Source: Methylocystis heyeri
GTDB taxonomy: Bacteria > Pseudomonadota > Alphaproteobacteria > Rhizobiales > Beijerinckiaceae
Direction of reading: 5' to 3'
Assembly (NCBI RefSeq): GCF_004802635.2
Contig: NZ_CP046052.1
Span: forward strand, 2,542,001-2,606,000
DNA: 64,000 nucleotides
Below, one piece after another: positions 43,029 to 52,262 of the stretch. A program made the translations under genes and the position numbers. The notes beneath the pieces are model-generated. The model was not told where the DNA came from. It saw only the letters and a list, made by a program, of their open reading frames with translations, and did no database searches. Numbering within the stretch: the first letter of the stretch is position 1; the number at the start of each line of letters is the position of its first letter.

Positions 43029-43889
43029 TCAGGCGAGCGCCTTGGCCTGCGCATAGATATTTTCGCAGTCGAACACCTGGTCGGCGCTCTCGAACATCTT
43101 GGCCACGCATTCGCGGTGAAGCTTGAGCTTGAGCCCGCCGAGGCCGAGAGCCCCGATGACGATCTTGCCGTGGCGTTCCTTCGCCTTGTCGATCGCTTCG
43201 ACGCCGCCGACGCCGAGCGGGGGCTGGGCGTTGCAGTCGGCGATGAGTTCGACGGTGGGATCGTCGCGCCAGTCTTTCTCGTCCAGCAGCGGGACGCCGA
43301 TCGCGCCGGCCGCGAACACGACCTGCGCGCCCTTGATCGCCTGGGCGCGGGCGTCCTGGTCGGCCGCCTCGATGGCGGTGGGCGTGAAGCCGAAGCGCTC
43401 CTGGATCGCGGCGGCGGAAGCCTTCGCGCGAGCGAGAGTGCGGGAGGTGATGGCGACTTCGGCGCCCTCGATGTGGAGCATGGCGGCGGCGCGCATGCCG
43501 ACCGGGCCGGTGCCCGCGAGCACCACCGCCTTCTTGCCTGCGAGCGGCTTCGCTTTGGCGAGCAGGGCGACGCCCGCGGCCGCGGTGGTGTTGGAGCCGT
43601 TGCTGTCCAGCATGACCGAGACGCGGAAATTGGAGAAGAAGCGCTTCTTGACCAGCTTGAAGAGCTCTTCGCCCGCGGTCATGCTTCCGCCGCCGACGAA
43701 GATGGCGGTGAATTGCTTTTCCTTCGGCCCGCGGGTGTAAATCGTTCCGTCGACCAGAGCCCCGACATTGGCCGGATTGACGCCGCCATAGCCGATCACA
43801 TGATCGGCGCCGCCGTCGTAGCCGACCACCGTATCGAAGACGCTCGGCGCGGGATCGGTGTCGAGGAGGAAAAGAAGCTTCTTGGTCAT
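43029..43889 (-). CDS. mtdA: NADP-dependent methylene-tetrahydrofolate dehydrogenase MtdA
   Basis: MtdA reduces methenyl-H4F to methylene-H4F with NADPH, supplying the C1 unit that condenses with glycine. The 286-aa protein has the N-terminal LLDTDPAPSVFD and the Rossmann motif VLAGTGPVGMRAAAML followed by SRTLARA, whose Arg/Ser fit NADP. This methylotroph-type enzyme differs from FolD. It is followed by fchA and preceded by hprA, the usual order. Confidence 0.95.
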   Translation of the reverse strand: MTKKLLFLLDTDPAPSVFDTVVGYDGGADHVIGYGGVNPANVGALVDGTIYTRGPKEKQFTAIFVGGGSMTAGEELFKLVKKRFFSNFRVSVMLDSNGSNTTAAAGVALLAKAKPLAGKKAVVLAGTGPVGMRAAAMLHIEGAEVAITSRTLARAKASAAAIQERFGFTPTAIEAADQDARAQAIKGAQVVFAAGAIGVPLLDEKDWRDDPTVELIADCNAQPPLGVGGVEAIDKAKERHGKIVIGALGLGGLKLKLHRECVAKMFESADQVFDCENIYAQAKALA

Positions 43890-44114
43890 GAGCGTGTGGT
43901 TCCGAAATGGTTGCGGCTCGTGATTGGCGAGCGTAGCGACGCAATCCGGGGGGATTGCGGAAGACCCTGACTAAGAGGGCGCCGGGGGCGCCCCTGAGTT
44001 TGCGCCGCTCCGCCGGCGATCGCGGCGTCGCGGTAGTCGTTCGGCTCTCGTGGCCCGCATTTGCGCAAAGGACGGCCCTTCGCGTTTCGAATGCGCTCCC
44101 TCTCCGCGGCGTCG

Positions 44115-44136
44115 GCCCGCATGTTTTCATGCGGGC
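44115..44136 (-). other. Intercistronic stem-loop after hprA
   Basis: GCCCGCATG (44115-44123) pairs perfectly with CATGCGGGC (44128-44136) around a 4-base loop, ten bases after the hprA stop in the 257-base hprA-mtdA gap. There is no U-tract; mRNA stabilisation is the simplest role. Confidence 0.65.
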
Positions 44137-44146
44137 TGAGAACGCG

Positions 44147-45088
44147 TTACGCAGTCACCACATTGCGCGGCTCGCCGGCGGCGAAAGCCTCGATGTTGTC
44201 GACGAGCTGGTCGGCGAGCACCTGCATGGCCTCCTTGGAGGCCCAGGCGACATGCGGCGTCACGATCAGATTGGGAATGGTCGGATCGAGCAGCACATTG
44301 CCGTTCTTCGGCGGCTCCACCGTCAGCACGTCCATGCCCGCGCCGGCGATCACGCCGTTGCGCAGCGCGTCGACGAGGGCCTGCTCGTCGATGATGCCGC
44401 CGCGCGCCGTGTTGATGATGCTGGCGGTCTTCTTCATCGAAGCGAATTCCTTCGCGCCGATCATGTTCCGGGTCTGCGGCGTCAGGGGCAGATTGAGCGT
44501 CACGACGTCCGATTCGCGCAGAATTGTGGCGACGTCGACCTTGTTGGGGACGTCGGCGACGTCGTTGATCAGCACTTTCATGCCGAGCGCCACGGCGCGC
44601 CTCTCGATTTCCTTGCCGAGGGCGCCATAGCCGATGATGCCGAGCGTCGAGCCGGCGATATCGTAGATCGGATAGTCGAAGTAGCAGAACTGGTTGTTGT
44701 AGCCCCAGCGGCCGTGGAACACCGAATTATGGTAGTTCACGAGATTGCGGCGCAATGCGAAGAGCAGCGCGAAGACATGCTCGGGCAGCGTGTTGAACGC
44801 GTAGTTGCGGATGTTCGAGACCGTGATTCCGTGAGCCGTCGTGTAGGCTTTGTCGATCACGTCGGTGCCGGTCGCGGCGACGGCGATCAGCTTGAGGCCG
44901 GGAAGCTGCTTCAGCGCGTCTTCGCGCAGCGGCACCTTGTTGGTGATGCAGATGTCCGCGCCCTTCAGGCGCTCCACGACTTCGGACTGAGCAGTCTGGG
45001 CGTATTCGACATATTCATGCGGGAAATTGGGCTTGCGCAAATTGGCGTCGAGCGTCTCGCGATCGAGAAAAACGATTTTGTGCGACAT
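44147..45088 (-). CDS. hprA: Hydroxypyruvate reductase
   Basis: HprA reduces hydroxypyruvate to glycerate in the serine cycle. The 313-aa D-2-hydroxyacid dehydrogenase has the NAD motif TLGIIGYGALG, the catalytic Arg region INTARGGIIDE, the Glu in LTVEPP and the His in VTPHVAWAS. GAGGGA precedes ATG 45088. It lies between sgaA and mtdA as in Methylobacterium-type clusters, and a strong stem-loop follows it. Confidence 0.95.
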   Translation of the reverse strand: MSHKIVFLDRETLDANLRKPNFPHEYVEYAQTAQSEVVERLKGADICITNKVPLREDALKQLPGLKLIAVAATGTDVIDKAYTTAHGITVSNIRNYAFNTLPEHVFALLFALRRNLVNYHNSVFHGRWGYNNQFCYFDYPIYDIAGSTLGIIGYGALGKEIERRAVALGMKVLINDVADVPNKVDVATILRESDVVTLNLPLTPQTRNMIGAKEFASMKKTASIINTARGGIIDEQALVDALRNGVIAGAGMDVLTVEPPKNGNVLLDPTIPNLIVTPHVAWASKEAMQVLADQLVDNIEAFAAGEPRNVVTA

Positions 45089-45142
45089 TCCCTCATCCCC
45101 TCAATGGTAATCGGCGGCGCGTTCGTCGCGCTCGTTTGGGAG

Positions 45143-45168
45143 GCGTCCGGCGCGGTTGCGCCGGACGC
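45143..45168 (-). other. Intercistronic stem-loop after sgaA
   Basis: GCGTCCGGCGC (45143-45153) and GCGCCGGACGC (45158-45168) form a perfect 11-bp stem with a 4-base loop, 11 bases after the sgaA stop. No U-tract follows on the transcribed strand. Confidence 0.7.
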
Positions 45169-45179
45169 TTTCGATTTTC

Positions 45180-46373
45180 TTAGGCCTTCAGCAGCGGATC
45201 GGCGCGATACACGGCCTGGGCGGCGGCGACGCCGGAGCCGGGCTGGATCTTGATGCCGTTGTCGAGCATGGCCATTTCCGCGCCGGCGATGGCGCCGAGC
45301 AGCATCAGCTCGTTGAGGTCGCCGAGATGGCCGATGCGGAACACCTTGCCCGCGACCTCGGAGAGGCCGGCGCCGAGCGCGAGGTTATAGCGCTTGTAGG
45401 CGGTCGAGATGACCTTGGCCGCGTCATAGCCTTCCGGCACGACGATGGCGGTCACGGTGTCCGAATTCCACTTGGCTTCCTTGGCGCAGGGCTTCAGGCC
45501 CCAGGCTCCGACCGCGGCGCGCACGCCCTCGGCGAGGTGATGGTGGCGCTTGTAGACCTGATCGAGGCCTTCTTCGAACAGGATCGCGAGAGCTTCCTTG
45601 AGGCCATGGAGCAGCGGGATCGACGGCGTATAGGGGAAATAGCCGGTCTCGTTGTTCTTGATCATGTCCTGGAATTCGAAATAGGCGCGACGCGAGCTGT
45701 TCTTCTTGCCCGCCTCGATCGCCTTGGGGCTCGCCGCCATCAGCGCGAGGCCGGCCGGCAGCATGAAGCCCTTCTGCGAACCCGAAACGATGACGTCGAC
45801 GCCCCACTTGTCCATGTGGAAGGGCAGCGAAGCGACCGAGGACACGCCGTCGACGAACAGCAGGGCCGGATGCTTGGCGTTGTCGATGGCCTTGCGCACC
45901 GCGCCGATGTCCGAGGTCACGCCGGTGGCGGTCTCGTTATGGGTGGCGAGAACGGCCTTGATCTCGTGGTTCTTGTCGGCGCGGAGCGCCTCTTCGATCT
46001 TCTCCGGATCGTTGCCGGTGCCCCACGGGCATTCCTGCTTGATCACTTCGAGGCCGAGACGGCCGCAGAGGTCGATCCACAGATGAGAAAACTGGCCGAA
46101 ACGCTGGGCGAGAACCTTGTCGCCGGGCGAGAGCGTGTTGGTGATCGCCGCTTCCCAGCCGCCGGTGCCGGACGCCGGGAAAATGAAGGCGTGGCCGGCG
46201 TCGGTCTCGAAGACCTTCTTGAGCTGCGGGAAGAGCGGCTTCACGAGATCGGGGAAGGTCGGCGAACGGTGATCCTCCGACGCGACCATCATCGCGCGCT
46301 GCACGCGATCCGGCAGGTTGGTCGGACCCGGCACGAAAAGAAAATTGCGGCCGGGAATTCTGGAATTCGACAT
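45180..46373 (-). CDS. sgaA: Serine--glyoxylate aminotransferase
   Basis: SgaA transfers the amino group of serine to glyoxylate, giving hydroxypyruvate and glycine. The 397-aa protein is a class V PLP aminotransferase: FLFVPGPTNLP at the start, the FPASGTGGWEAAI phosphate-binding loop, the VDGVSSVASLP aspartate segment and the PLP lysine in SGSQKGFMLPAG. ATG 46373 has GAAGGGAG upstream; the frame upstream of it is not coding. It follows ftfL and precedes hprA. Confidence 0.95.
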   Translation of the reverse strand: MSNSRIPGRNFLFVPGPTNLPDRVQRAMMVASEDHRSPTFPDLVKPLFPQLKKVFETDAGHAFIFPASGTGGWEAAITNTLSPGDKVLAQRFGQFSHLWIDLCGRLGLEVIKQECPWGTGNDPEKIEEALRADKNHEIKAVLATHNETATGVTSDIGAVRKAIDNAKHPALLFVDGVSSVASLPFHMDKWGVDVIVSGSQKGFMLPAGLALMAASPKAIEAGKKNSSRRAYFEFQDMIKNNETGYFPYTPSIPLLHGLKEALAILFEEGLDQVYKRHHHLAEGVRAAVGAWGLKPCAKEAKWNSDTVTAIVVPEGYDAAKVISTAYKRYNLALGAGLSEVAGKVFRIGHLGDLNELMLLGAIAGAEMAMLDNGIKIQPGSGVAAAQAVYRADPLLKA

Positions 46374-46413
46374 ATTCGGCTCCCTTCGAGCGCTTTGGTT
46401 GGTAACCATGCCG

Positions 46414-46443
46414 GATGCGCCATGGGCGGCGCCCAAGCGCATC
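46414..46443 (-). other. Two-part stem-loop upstream of sgaA
   Basis: GATGCGC/GCGCATC encloses an inner TGGGC/GCCCA stem in the ftfL-sgaA gap, about 40 bases ahead of the sgaA start. It may be part of a leader or processing structure. Confidence 0.45.
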
Positions 46444-46454
46444 GCGGCGATTGC

Positions 46455-46482
46455 AAAAAATCGGGCGGACCTGAATGTCCGC
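46455..46482 (-). terminator. Weak intrinsic terminator after ftfL
   Basis: On the transcribed strand GCGGAC pairs with GTCCGC around a 6-base loop, five bases after the ftfL stop, and a run of six T residues follows four bases later. The stem is only 6 bp, so partial termination or attenuation before sgaA is more likely than a full stop. Confidence 0.5.
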
Positions 46483-46487
46483 GCGGA

Positions 46488-48224
46488 TCAGAACAGGCCG
46501 GCGATACGCCCGTCGGTCCCGACCTCGATGCTGTTGGCGGCTGGCGTTTTCGGCAGGCCGGGCATCGTCATGATGTCGCCGCAGACGACGACGACGAACT
46601 CGGCCCCGGCCGAAAGACGCAATTCGCGTATCGGAATGACGAAACCCGACGGAGCGCCCTTGGCGTTCGGATCGGTGGAGAAGCTGTACTGCGTCTTGGC
46701 GATGCAGACCGGCAGATTGCCGAAGCCTTCCTTCTCGAGTTCGGCGAAGCGCGCCTTGATGCTCGAGTCGAAGGAGATGTCGGAGGCGCCGTAAAGCTCC
46801 TTGGCGACCGTGCGCACCTTTTCGGCGAGCGGAAGCTCGTCGGCGTACAGCGGCTTGAACTGCGAAGGCTGCGCCTCGATGGTCTTGACCGCCGCCCGCG
46901 CCAGATCCGCGGCTCCGGCTCCGCCCGAGCCCCAGTTGTCGGCGACGACGCATTCCACGCCTTCCGCGCCGCAGAGTTTCTGGAGCAGCGCCATCTCCGC
47001 CTCGGTGTCGGACGAGAATTTGTTCACGGTCACCAGCAGGGGCACGCCGAACTTCTTGACGTTGCCGATATGGCGCTTGAGGTTGGAGAAACCCTTCTCC
47101 AGCGCTTCGAGATTCTCGGCCTTGAGGTCTTCTTTCGCCACGCCGCCATGCATCTTGAGCGCGCGAATGGTCGCGACGATCACAGTGAGGTCGGGCTTGA
47201 GCCCCGCCTTGCGGCACTTGATGTCGAAGAACTTCTCGGCGCCGAGATCCGCGCCGAAGCCGGCTTCGGTCACGACGTAATCGGCGAGCTTGAGCGCGGA
47301 TTTCGTCGCGATCACGGAGTTGCATCCATGCGCGATATTGGCGAAAGGCCCGCCGTGGATGATGGCGGGGTTGTTCTCGAGCGTCTGCACGAGGTTGGGC
47401 GCGATGGCGTCCTTGAGCAGCGCGGCCATCGAACCCGCGGCCTTCAGCTCGGAGGCGCGGATGTTCTTTTTCTCGCGGGTCTGACCGACGACGATGTTGC
47501 CGAGCCGCTTCTGCAGGTCTGCGAAGTCGGACGCGAGGCAGAAGATCGCCATGACTTCCGACGCGACGGTGATGTCGAAGCCGTCCTCGCGCGAGAAGCC
47601 GTTGGAGACGCCGCCGAGGGAGGAGACGATCGAGCGCAGCGCGCGGTCGTTCATGTCGACGACGCGGCGCCAGCTGATGCGGCGGGTGTCAAGCGCGAGG
47701 GAATTGCCCCAATAGACATGATTGTCGATGAGGGCGGCGAGCAGATTGTTGGCCGCGCCGATGGCGTGGAAGTCGCCGGTGAAGTGGAGGTTGATGTCCT
47801 CCATCGGCACCACCTGGGCGTAGCCGCCGCCGGCCGCGCCGCCCTTGACGCCGAAGCACGGGCCGAGGCTCGGCTCGCGCAGGCAGCACAGCGCCTTCTT
47901 GCCGATGTGGTTCAGCCCGTCGGTGAGGCCGACCGTGGTGGTGGTCTTGCCCTCGCCGGCCGGCGTCGGGGTGATGGCGGTCACCAGAATGAGCTTGCCG
48001 TCCGGCTTGCCCTCCAGCGAAGCGATGTAGTCGAGCGAGATTTTGCCCTTGTAGTGGCCATAGGGCTGGACGTGCTCTTCCGCGATGCCCAGCTTGTCGC
48101 GCGCGACGTCGACAATCTTGCGCATCTTCGCCGCTTGCGAAATCTCGATGTCGGATTTGGGCGCAAGATGCTGATTATTGATTCCGCTTGCGCCTGGCGC
48201 GGCGGCCGACGATGGCGTCGTCAT
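46488..48224 (-). CDS. ftfL: Formate--tetrahydrofolate ligase
   Basis: FtfL joins formate to H4F with ATP to give 10-formyl-H4F, the entry of formate carbon into assimilation. The 578-aa protein has the P-loop [16 protein letters not shown], the [24 protein letters not shown] segment and the FTGDFHAI motif characteristic of the family. ATG 48224 (AGGGAGTGGAAG upstream) gives a slightly long N-terminus; the upstream in-frame ATG at 48305 is unlikely. It heads the serine-cycle cluster here, whereas in Methylobacterium extorquens ftfL lies apart from the sga-mtdA cluster. Confidence 0.95.
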   Translation of the reverse strand: MTTPSSAAAPGASGINNQHLAPKSDIEISQAAKMRKIVDVARDKLGIAEEHVQPYGHYKGKISLDYIASLEGKPDGKLILVTAITPTPAGEGKTTTTVGLTDGLNHIGKKALCCLREPSLGPCFGVKGGAAGGGYAQVVPMEDINLHFTGDFHAIGAANNLLAALIDNHVYWGNSLALDTRRISWRRVVDMNDRALRSIVSSLGGVSNGFSREDGFDITVASEVMAIFCLASDFADLQKRLGNIVVGQTREKKNIRASELKAAGSMAALLKDAIAPNLVQTLENNPAIIHGGPFANIAHGCNSVIATKSALKLADYVVTEAGFGADLGAEKFFDIKCRKAGLKPDLTVIVATIRALKMHGGVAKEDLKAENLEALEKGFSNLKRHIGNVKKFGVPLLVTVNKFSSDTEAEMALLQKLCGAEGVECVVADNWGSGGAGAADLARAAVKTIEAQPSQFKPLYADELPLAEKVRTVAKELYGASDISFDSSIKARFAELEKEGFGNLPVCIAKTQYSFSTDPNAKGAPSGFVIPIRELRLSAGAEFVVVVCGDIMTMPGLPKTPAANSIEVGTDGRIAGLF

Positions 48225-48909
48225 TCCACTTCCACTCCCTTCGAGCGCCCGAATGGCGGCCCCTGCAAAAATTTTCTGAACTGCGCTCAACGCGGTTGAG
48301 CTCAAGGGGCGACGTGGCGCAAAACGCGCCGGCTCCCCCCAATGACAGCCGGGCCGATACGACGGTGAGCGTCGTTCGGCCGATTTCTGACGACCCTAGA
48401 ATCTTCTTTACCGATCATCAAGCACAGGGCCGCGTTCAGCAGCCAGCCCCGAAGCCGGAGGACCTACCCGCCGCACGGGCTGCGTCAAGCGCGCGGCGAC
48501 ATCGCCCCTATGCGGGCGGAGCAACTGTTCGTCAAGTGGAATTTCATTCAAACCGGGCGATTGCGGGCGCTTCGCCGCGCCGTCGAAAGACCCGCCCCAT
48601 CCTGACGACATGAGTCGAACCCTTATGCGCGAGAAGATGGAATAGGCTCTCCGGCCTACCTTCTACCTATCCAAACGATCAGGTCATGACGCCATCCCCT
48701 CGAACGGCGCGGGCTGGCTGAATCGCCGGGAAAACCTCGCGCGGCCCTCTCGGCGCTTCCCCCCTTTGGCGGGTCGCCCGGGCGTCCCGACACGGCGAAT
48801 CGTATAGGGGGAAAGCTCGTCCGCCCGTCTGCGCAGACAGGGTTGCGCGCGGCGCGAACCGGGGAGAGAGAAAAATTGTCGCAGCCGTTTCCCGCAGGTC
48901 TCGCAGGAG
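48225..48909. other. Long leader/promoter region of the serine-cycle cluster
   Basis: This 685-base gap lies between ptsH and ftfL, both on the minus strand. I see no tRNA, no credible gene and no clear terminator. It must carry the promoter of ftfL and, by inference, the sites for a serine-cycle regulator such as the LysR-type QscR known in Methylobacterium; no operator can be assigned by eye. Confidence 0.5.
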
Positions 48910-49215
48910 CTATTCGTCCTCGCCGAAACGATTGGCGACCAGCTGCGCGAGCGCATCCAGAACCTCGCCCGCCTGCGCGCCCTCGGCCGCGACGCTGATG
49001 ACGGAGCCCTTCGCTGCGCCCAATGTCAGAATGCCCATGATCGAACTGCCCCCGACCGTCTCCCCGTCCTTGGTGACGGTGACGCTGGCGTCGTAGCGAT
49101 CGCAGCACTGAACGAATTTGGCGGTCGCCCGGGCGTGCAACCCCTTGCGGTTGACGATCGTGAGGTCACGGGAGAGGCGCGCGCCGGCGACCGTTTGGTC
49201 CTGTTGGGAACTCAT
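48910..49215 (-). CDS. ptsH: Phosphocarrier protein HPr
   Basis: This 101-aa HPr has the active-site His27 in NRKGLHARAT and the regulatory Ser58 in GGSSIMGILTLGA, the site phosphorylated by HprK. Its start codon overlaps the stop of the EIIA gene (TAATG). It belongs to the alphaproteobacterial regulatory PTS, which has no sugar-specific permease and signals carbon or nitrogen status. Confidence 0.94.
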   Translation of the reverse strand: MSSQQDQTVAGARLSRDLTIVNRKGLHARATAKFVQCCDRYDASVTVTKDGETVGGSSIMGILTLGAAKGSVISVAAEGAQAGEVLDALAQLVANRFGEDE

Positions 49216-49655
49216 TATTTTTGCGATTCGATCTTTTGTTTTTTGTCCTCGGCGCAACGGGGAGAAAGAATTCTGCTCGCCACATGGACATATTTGCGCC
49301 CGGCGTCCTGCGCTTGCAGAACCGCCTGCTCGAGGGTTTGCCCCTCGCGAACCGAAGCGAGTTTTATCAGCATCGGCAAGTTCACGCCCGCCAGAACCTC
49401 GACATTGGCGCCGTTCATGACCGAGATCGCCAGATTCGACGGGGTTCCGCCGAACATGTCGGTCAAAAGCACGACCCCGTCGCCTGTGTCGGATTGCTTG
49501 ACGGCCTCGATGATGTCGAGACGTCGACGCTCCATATCGTCCTCGGGCCCGATCGAAATCGAGGCGATCTGCTTTTGCGGACCGACCACGTGTTCGAGCG
49601 CGGCGCGAAACTCCGTGGCGAGGTGGCCGTGGGTCACCAGGACCATTCCTATCAT
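49215..49655 (-). CDS. manX: PTS EIIA component, mannose-type (regulatory)
   Basis: This 146-aa protein is an EIIA-Man domain with the phospho-acceptor His9 in VLVTHGHLA, the LTDMFGGTPSN loop and the GVNLPMLIKL helix. Only the IIA domain is present, and no EIIB/C/D genes are near, so it acts as a phosphorylation sensor rather than in sugar uptake. It lies between hprK and ptsH, the usual alphaproteobacterial order. Confidence 0.92.
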   Translation of the reverse strand: MIGMVLVTHGHLATEFRAALEHVVGPQKQIASISIGPEDDMERRRLDIIEAVKQSDTGDGVVLLTDMFGGTPSNLAISVMNGANVEVLAGVNLPMLIKLASVREGQTLEQAVLQAQDAGRKYVHVASRILSPRCAEDKKQKIESQK

Positions 49656-49890
49656 TCGACGCTACCACTCATGACGACGTCTCACGAGGCGACTCGGGGA
49701 AAGGATCCCAGCCCGATGGCCGCCGGTCCATGTCCGGGCTCCCCGCATGCGAGGAGCGAGGAACGGACAAATACCATAGTGTCCCGCGAGGCGTTATACA
49801 CGAGCGTCGCCATCCTGTCGCGGGCGCTTTTTTCAGCTTATCATTTTGTGCAATGCGGCGAAATTGGCAAGCCAAAATCCGCGCCTTTGG

Positions 49891-50355
49891 CTATTTTAGG
49901 CTTAAGTTCCGAATAAAATGAAGCATTTTTTCCAGTACGGCGGCGTCGCGGATCGCGGCGGCGCAGCGTGGAAGGCTCACGCCGCAAATTTGTGTCAGAT
50001 CCGCTTCCGGCGACGGATATCGAGGATGGCTCTCGCCCGAGGGCGGCTCGAGGTCGACGACGCCGAGAATCGCCCCTGCGGGTTCGAAGGCGACTGAAAC
50101 CAGACCGCGCCCGCGCATTTCGATCAGGCCGGCGACGGCGGGATGGGGACGTGCGATCAACCGCCCGCTGCGATTTTCGACCGCCACCCGGTCGTCTCCG
50201 ATCAATCTGGCGAAAAAGCCTCGCGAGGCGGCCCACTCGACGAGGCGCAGGGTCAAGGCGCTTTTGCCTGAGCCCGGGACGCCGCGCAGGAGGAGGCCGG
50301 TCTCGCCGATGAGGAGCGCATTGGCGTGGATGAAGGTCGGCGGCCGCTCGATCAT
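49891..50355 (-). CDS. hprK: HPr kinase/phosphorylase, short alphaproteobacterial form
   Basis: The 154-aa protein is only the C-terminal kinase domain of HprK, as usual in alphaproteobacteria. The P-loop GVPGSGKS is at residues 25-32, the IGDDRVAV acidic motif follows, and GRGLVSV corresponds to the family's capping region. It phosphorylates the regulatory serine of HPr. Its ATG overlaps the stop of chvG by four bases, coupling it to the two-component system. The short stem AGCCAAA/TTTGGCT (49870-49892) lies at its stop. Confidence 0.9.
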   Translation of the reverse strand: MIERPPTFIHANALLIGETGLLLRGVPGSGKSALTLRLVEWAASRGFFARLIGDDRVAVENRSGRLIARPHPAVAGLIEMRGRGLVSVAFEPAGAILGVVDLEPPSGESHPRYPSPEADLTQICGVSLPRCAAAIRDAAVLEKMLHFIRNLSLK

Positions 50356-52229
50356 CGCTCCGCGGGCAGCCACACGACGAAACGGGCTCCGAGCACGGCG
50401 TCGCCCTGCGCCGCCTCCCCCGAGCCGGCGTCGCAATGCGGCGGCTCGTCCGTGCCCTCGGGGGCCGAAAGAGTGCGGTTGAGAGCGCGGACGCGTCCGC
50501 CATGGGCCTCGACGATCTGGCGGGAGATCGACAGGCCGAGACCCGAATTCTGGCCGAATCCCTGCTGGGGGCGATCGGTGTAGAAGCGCTCGAACACCCG
50601 CTCGAAGGCCCCCTGGGGAATTCCCGGACCGTCGTCGTCGACCAGAATCTCATATCCTTCCCGCAGCTGGCCCGAAATATCGATCCCGGTTTCGGGCCGC
50701 AGAGTCACCCGCACCACATCGCCGGGAGAAGAAAACGACCGCGCATTGGCGATGAGATTGTCGAACACCTGAGCCAGACGAGAATCATGCCCGAACACGC
50801 GCCAGCGCCGCCGCAGAGCCTCGCCGGCGACGGTCTGTTTCACGAGGGTCACGGTTACGCGGTCGTCGCGGGCGACGCCCTGCGCCATGTCGACGACGGT
50901 GTCGAGCACGGAAGAAATATCCACGCTTCCCATGTCCGCGCGCGCGAGTTCGGCGTCCAGGCGCGAGGCGTCAGAAATATCGGTGATGAGGCGATCCAGC
51001 CGGCCGACGTCGTGCTTGATGATTTCCAGCAGCCGCTCCCGCGCGCTGTCCGTCTTCGCGATCGGCAGCGTCTCCACCGCGCTACGCAGCGAGGTCAGCG
51101 GGTTTTTCAGCTCATGCGCGACATCGGCGGCGAAATGCTCGATCGCCTCGATCCGGCTGTACAGCGCCCTGGTCATGTCCCTCAGCGCGCCGGAGAGATG
51201 GCCGATCTCATCCTGGCGATCGGAAAAATCGGGAATTTCCTGGCGCGATCTCACGCCGCGGCGCACGCGCTCGGCGGCTTCGGCCAGCCTGCGCATCGGC
51301 TCGGCGATGGTCCCCGCGAACAGCAGCGAGAGCAGGAGCATCACGCCCGCCGACACCAGAAAAATGCGGATGATGGCCCAGCGCTCGGTCGCGATTATCG
51401 CGTCGATGTCTCCCCCTAATGTGGAGAGCAGAAGGGCGCCCCGCACGGAGCGGAAGCGCTGCACCGGCACCCCGACGGAGATTATGGTCTCTCCCTTGGC
51501 GTTGACGCGCACGATGGATTGCGCCGTACCGCCGAGCGCCGTCGCCACCTCGGGATAGGCCTTGCCGTTGGCCATCCCGATGTCTTCGTAGAGCGGCAGG
51601 TCGGGCCTGCGCGACCAGCGCCTCAAGGCGTTGGCCGCCTGCTCGAAAAGCGTGGCTTCGTCCCACCCGCCATGCCCGGCTCCGGCGGGCGGCAGATCGA
51701 AGCGGAGGATGTTCGAGCGTCCCGAAACCGAGCGAGAATCCAGCAGAAGCGAACCGTCCCGGTCGTAGATGCGGGCGCGCGTGCGCGTCGGCGACGCCAG
51801 CCGGCGCAGCAAAGGCCCGACCCTTTCGGGGTTGAGAGAAAATTCGAGCGGAGGCTGGCTTCCGTCGGCGGCGCTGAAGCTTTCGCCGGGCGCGAGCTTG
51901 AGCAGCTTTTCCGGGTCTATCGTGATGGCGTCGGTGTCTATGGTGGCCGAGGCCGCCACCGCCGCGGCGATGATCTCGCCCTGGGTCTGCAGGCTTTGGA
52001 CGCGGGCGTCGATGAGGCCTTCGCGAAACTGGTTGAGATAGAGAAAACCGCCGAGAAGCGCGACGAGGCCGCCGAGGTTGAGCACGACGATGCGGCGCGT
52101 GAGCGAAGACGACAGCCGCGCCTGGGCCGTGCGCAACAGCCGCATCACGCGCACCGACGCGACGCGCCCTGCCCGGCTCTGCCGAACCGGCGAGACCGAC
52201 TGCGCCCGTTGCTGCGCCTCGACGCTCAT
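50352..52229 (-). CDS. chvG: Sensor histidine kinase ChvG/ExoS type
   Basis: The 625-aa kinase has two membrane helices (about 46-66 and 284-305) around a periplasmic sensor domain, a HAMP linker, the phospho-acceptor His382 in VAHELKNPLTSLRS, the N box (DNLIANA) and the G boxes (DDGPGIP and GLGLSISRQ). In relatives it responds to envelope or acid stress together with ChvI, and the repressor ExoR controls it from the periplasm. ATG 52229 is chosen; an in-frame start at 52253 adds eight residues. It is followed directly by hprK. Confidence 0.9.
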   Translation of the reverse strand: MSVEAQQRAQSVSPVRQSRAGRVASVRVMRLLRTAQARLSSSLTRRIVVLNLGGLVALLGGFLYLNQFREGLIDARVQSLQTQGEIIAAAVAASATIDTDAITIDPEKLLKLAPGESFSAADGSQPPLEFSLNPERVGPLLRRLASPTRTRARIYDRDGSLLLDSRSVSGRSNILRFDLPPAGAGHGGWDEATLFEQAANALRRWSRRPDLPLYEDIGMANGKAYPEVATALGGTAQSIVRVNAKGETIISVGVPVQRFRSVRGALLLSTLGGDIDAIIATERWAIIRIFLVSAGVMLLLSLLFAGTIAEPMRRLAEAAERVRRGVRSRQEIPDFSDRQDEIGHLSGALRDMTRALYSRIEAIEHFAADVAHELKNPLTSLRSAVETLPIAKTDSARERLLEIIKHDVGRLDRLITDISDASRLDAELARADMGSVDISSVLDTVVDMAQGVARDDRVTVTLVKQTVAGEALRRRWRVFGHDSRLAQVFDNLIANARSFSSPGDVVRVTLRPETGIDISGQLREGYEILVDDDGPGIPQGAFERVFERFYTDRPQQGFGQNSGLGLSISRQIVEAHGGRVRALNRTLSAPEGTDEPPHCDAGSGEAAQGDAVLGARFVVWLPAER

Positions 52230-52262
52230 CGACCGCCCGCGCCCTCCCTGCACCGGTTCAAC

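Noticed and set aside
41049-43970. Plus-strand open frame of 973 codons
   Set aside because: Antisense to mtkA, fchA and mtdA, which are unmistakable; the composition is that of a complementary shadow frame.
43905-43970. Third copy of the REP-like repeat between hprA and mtdA
   Set aside because: GCGAGCGTAGCGACGCAATCCGG is only loosely similar; the match is too short and degenerate to claim.
45156-48299. Plus-strand open frame of 1047 codons
   Set aside because: It lies exactly antisense to sgaA and ftfL, is very rich in Arg/Gly/His/Asp, and matches no family; it is a GC-bias shadow.
48600-48660. tRNA-like GTCGAACCCT segment
   Set aside because: No acceptor or anticodon stems pair around it; chance similarity to a T-loop.
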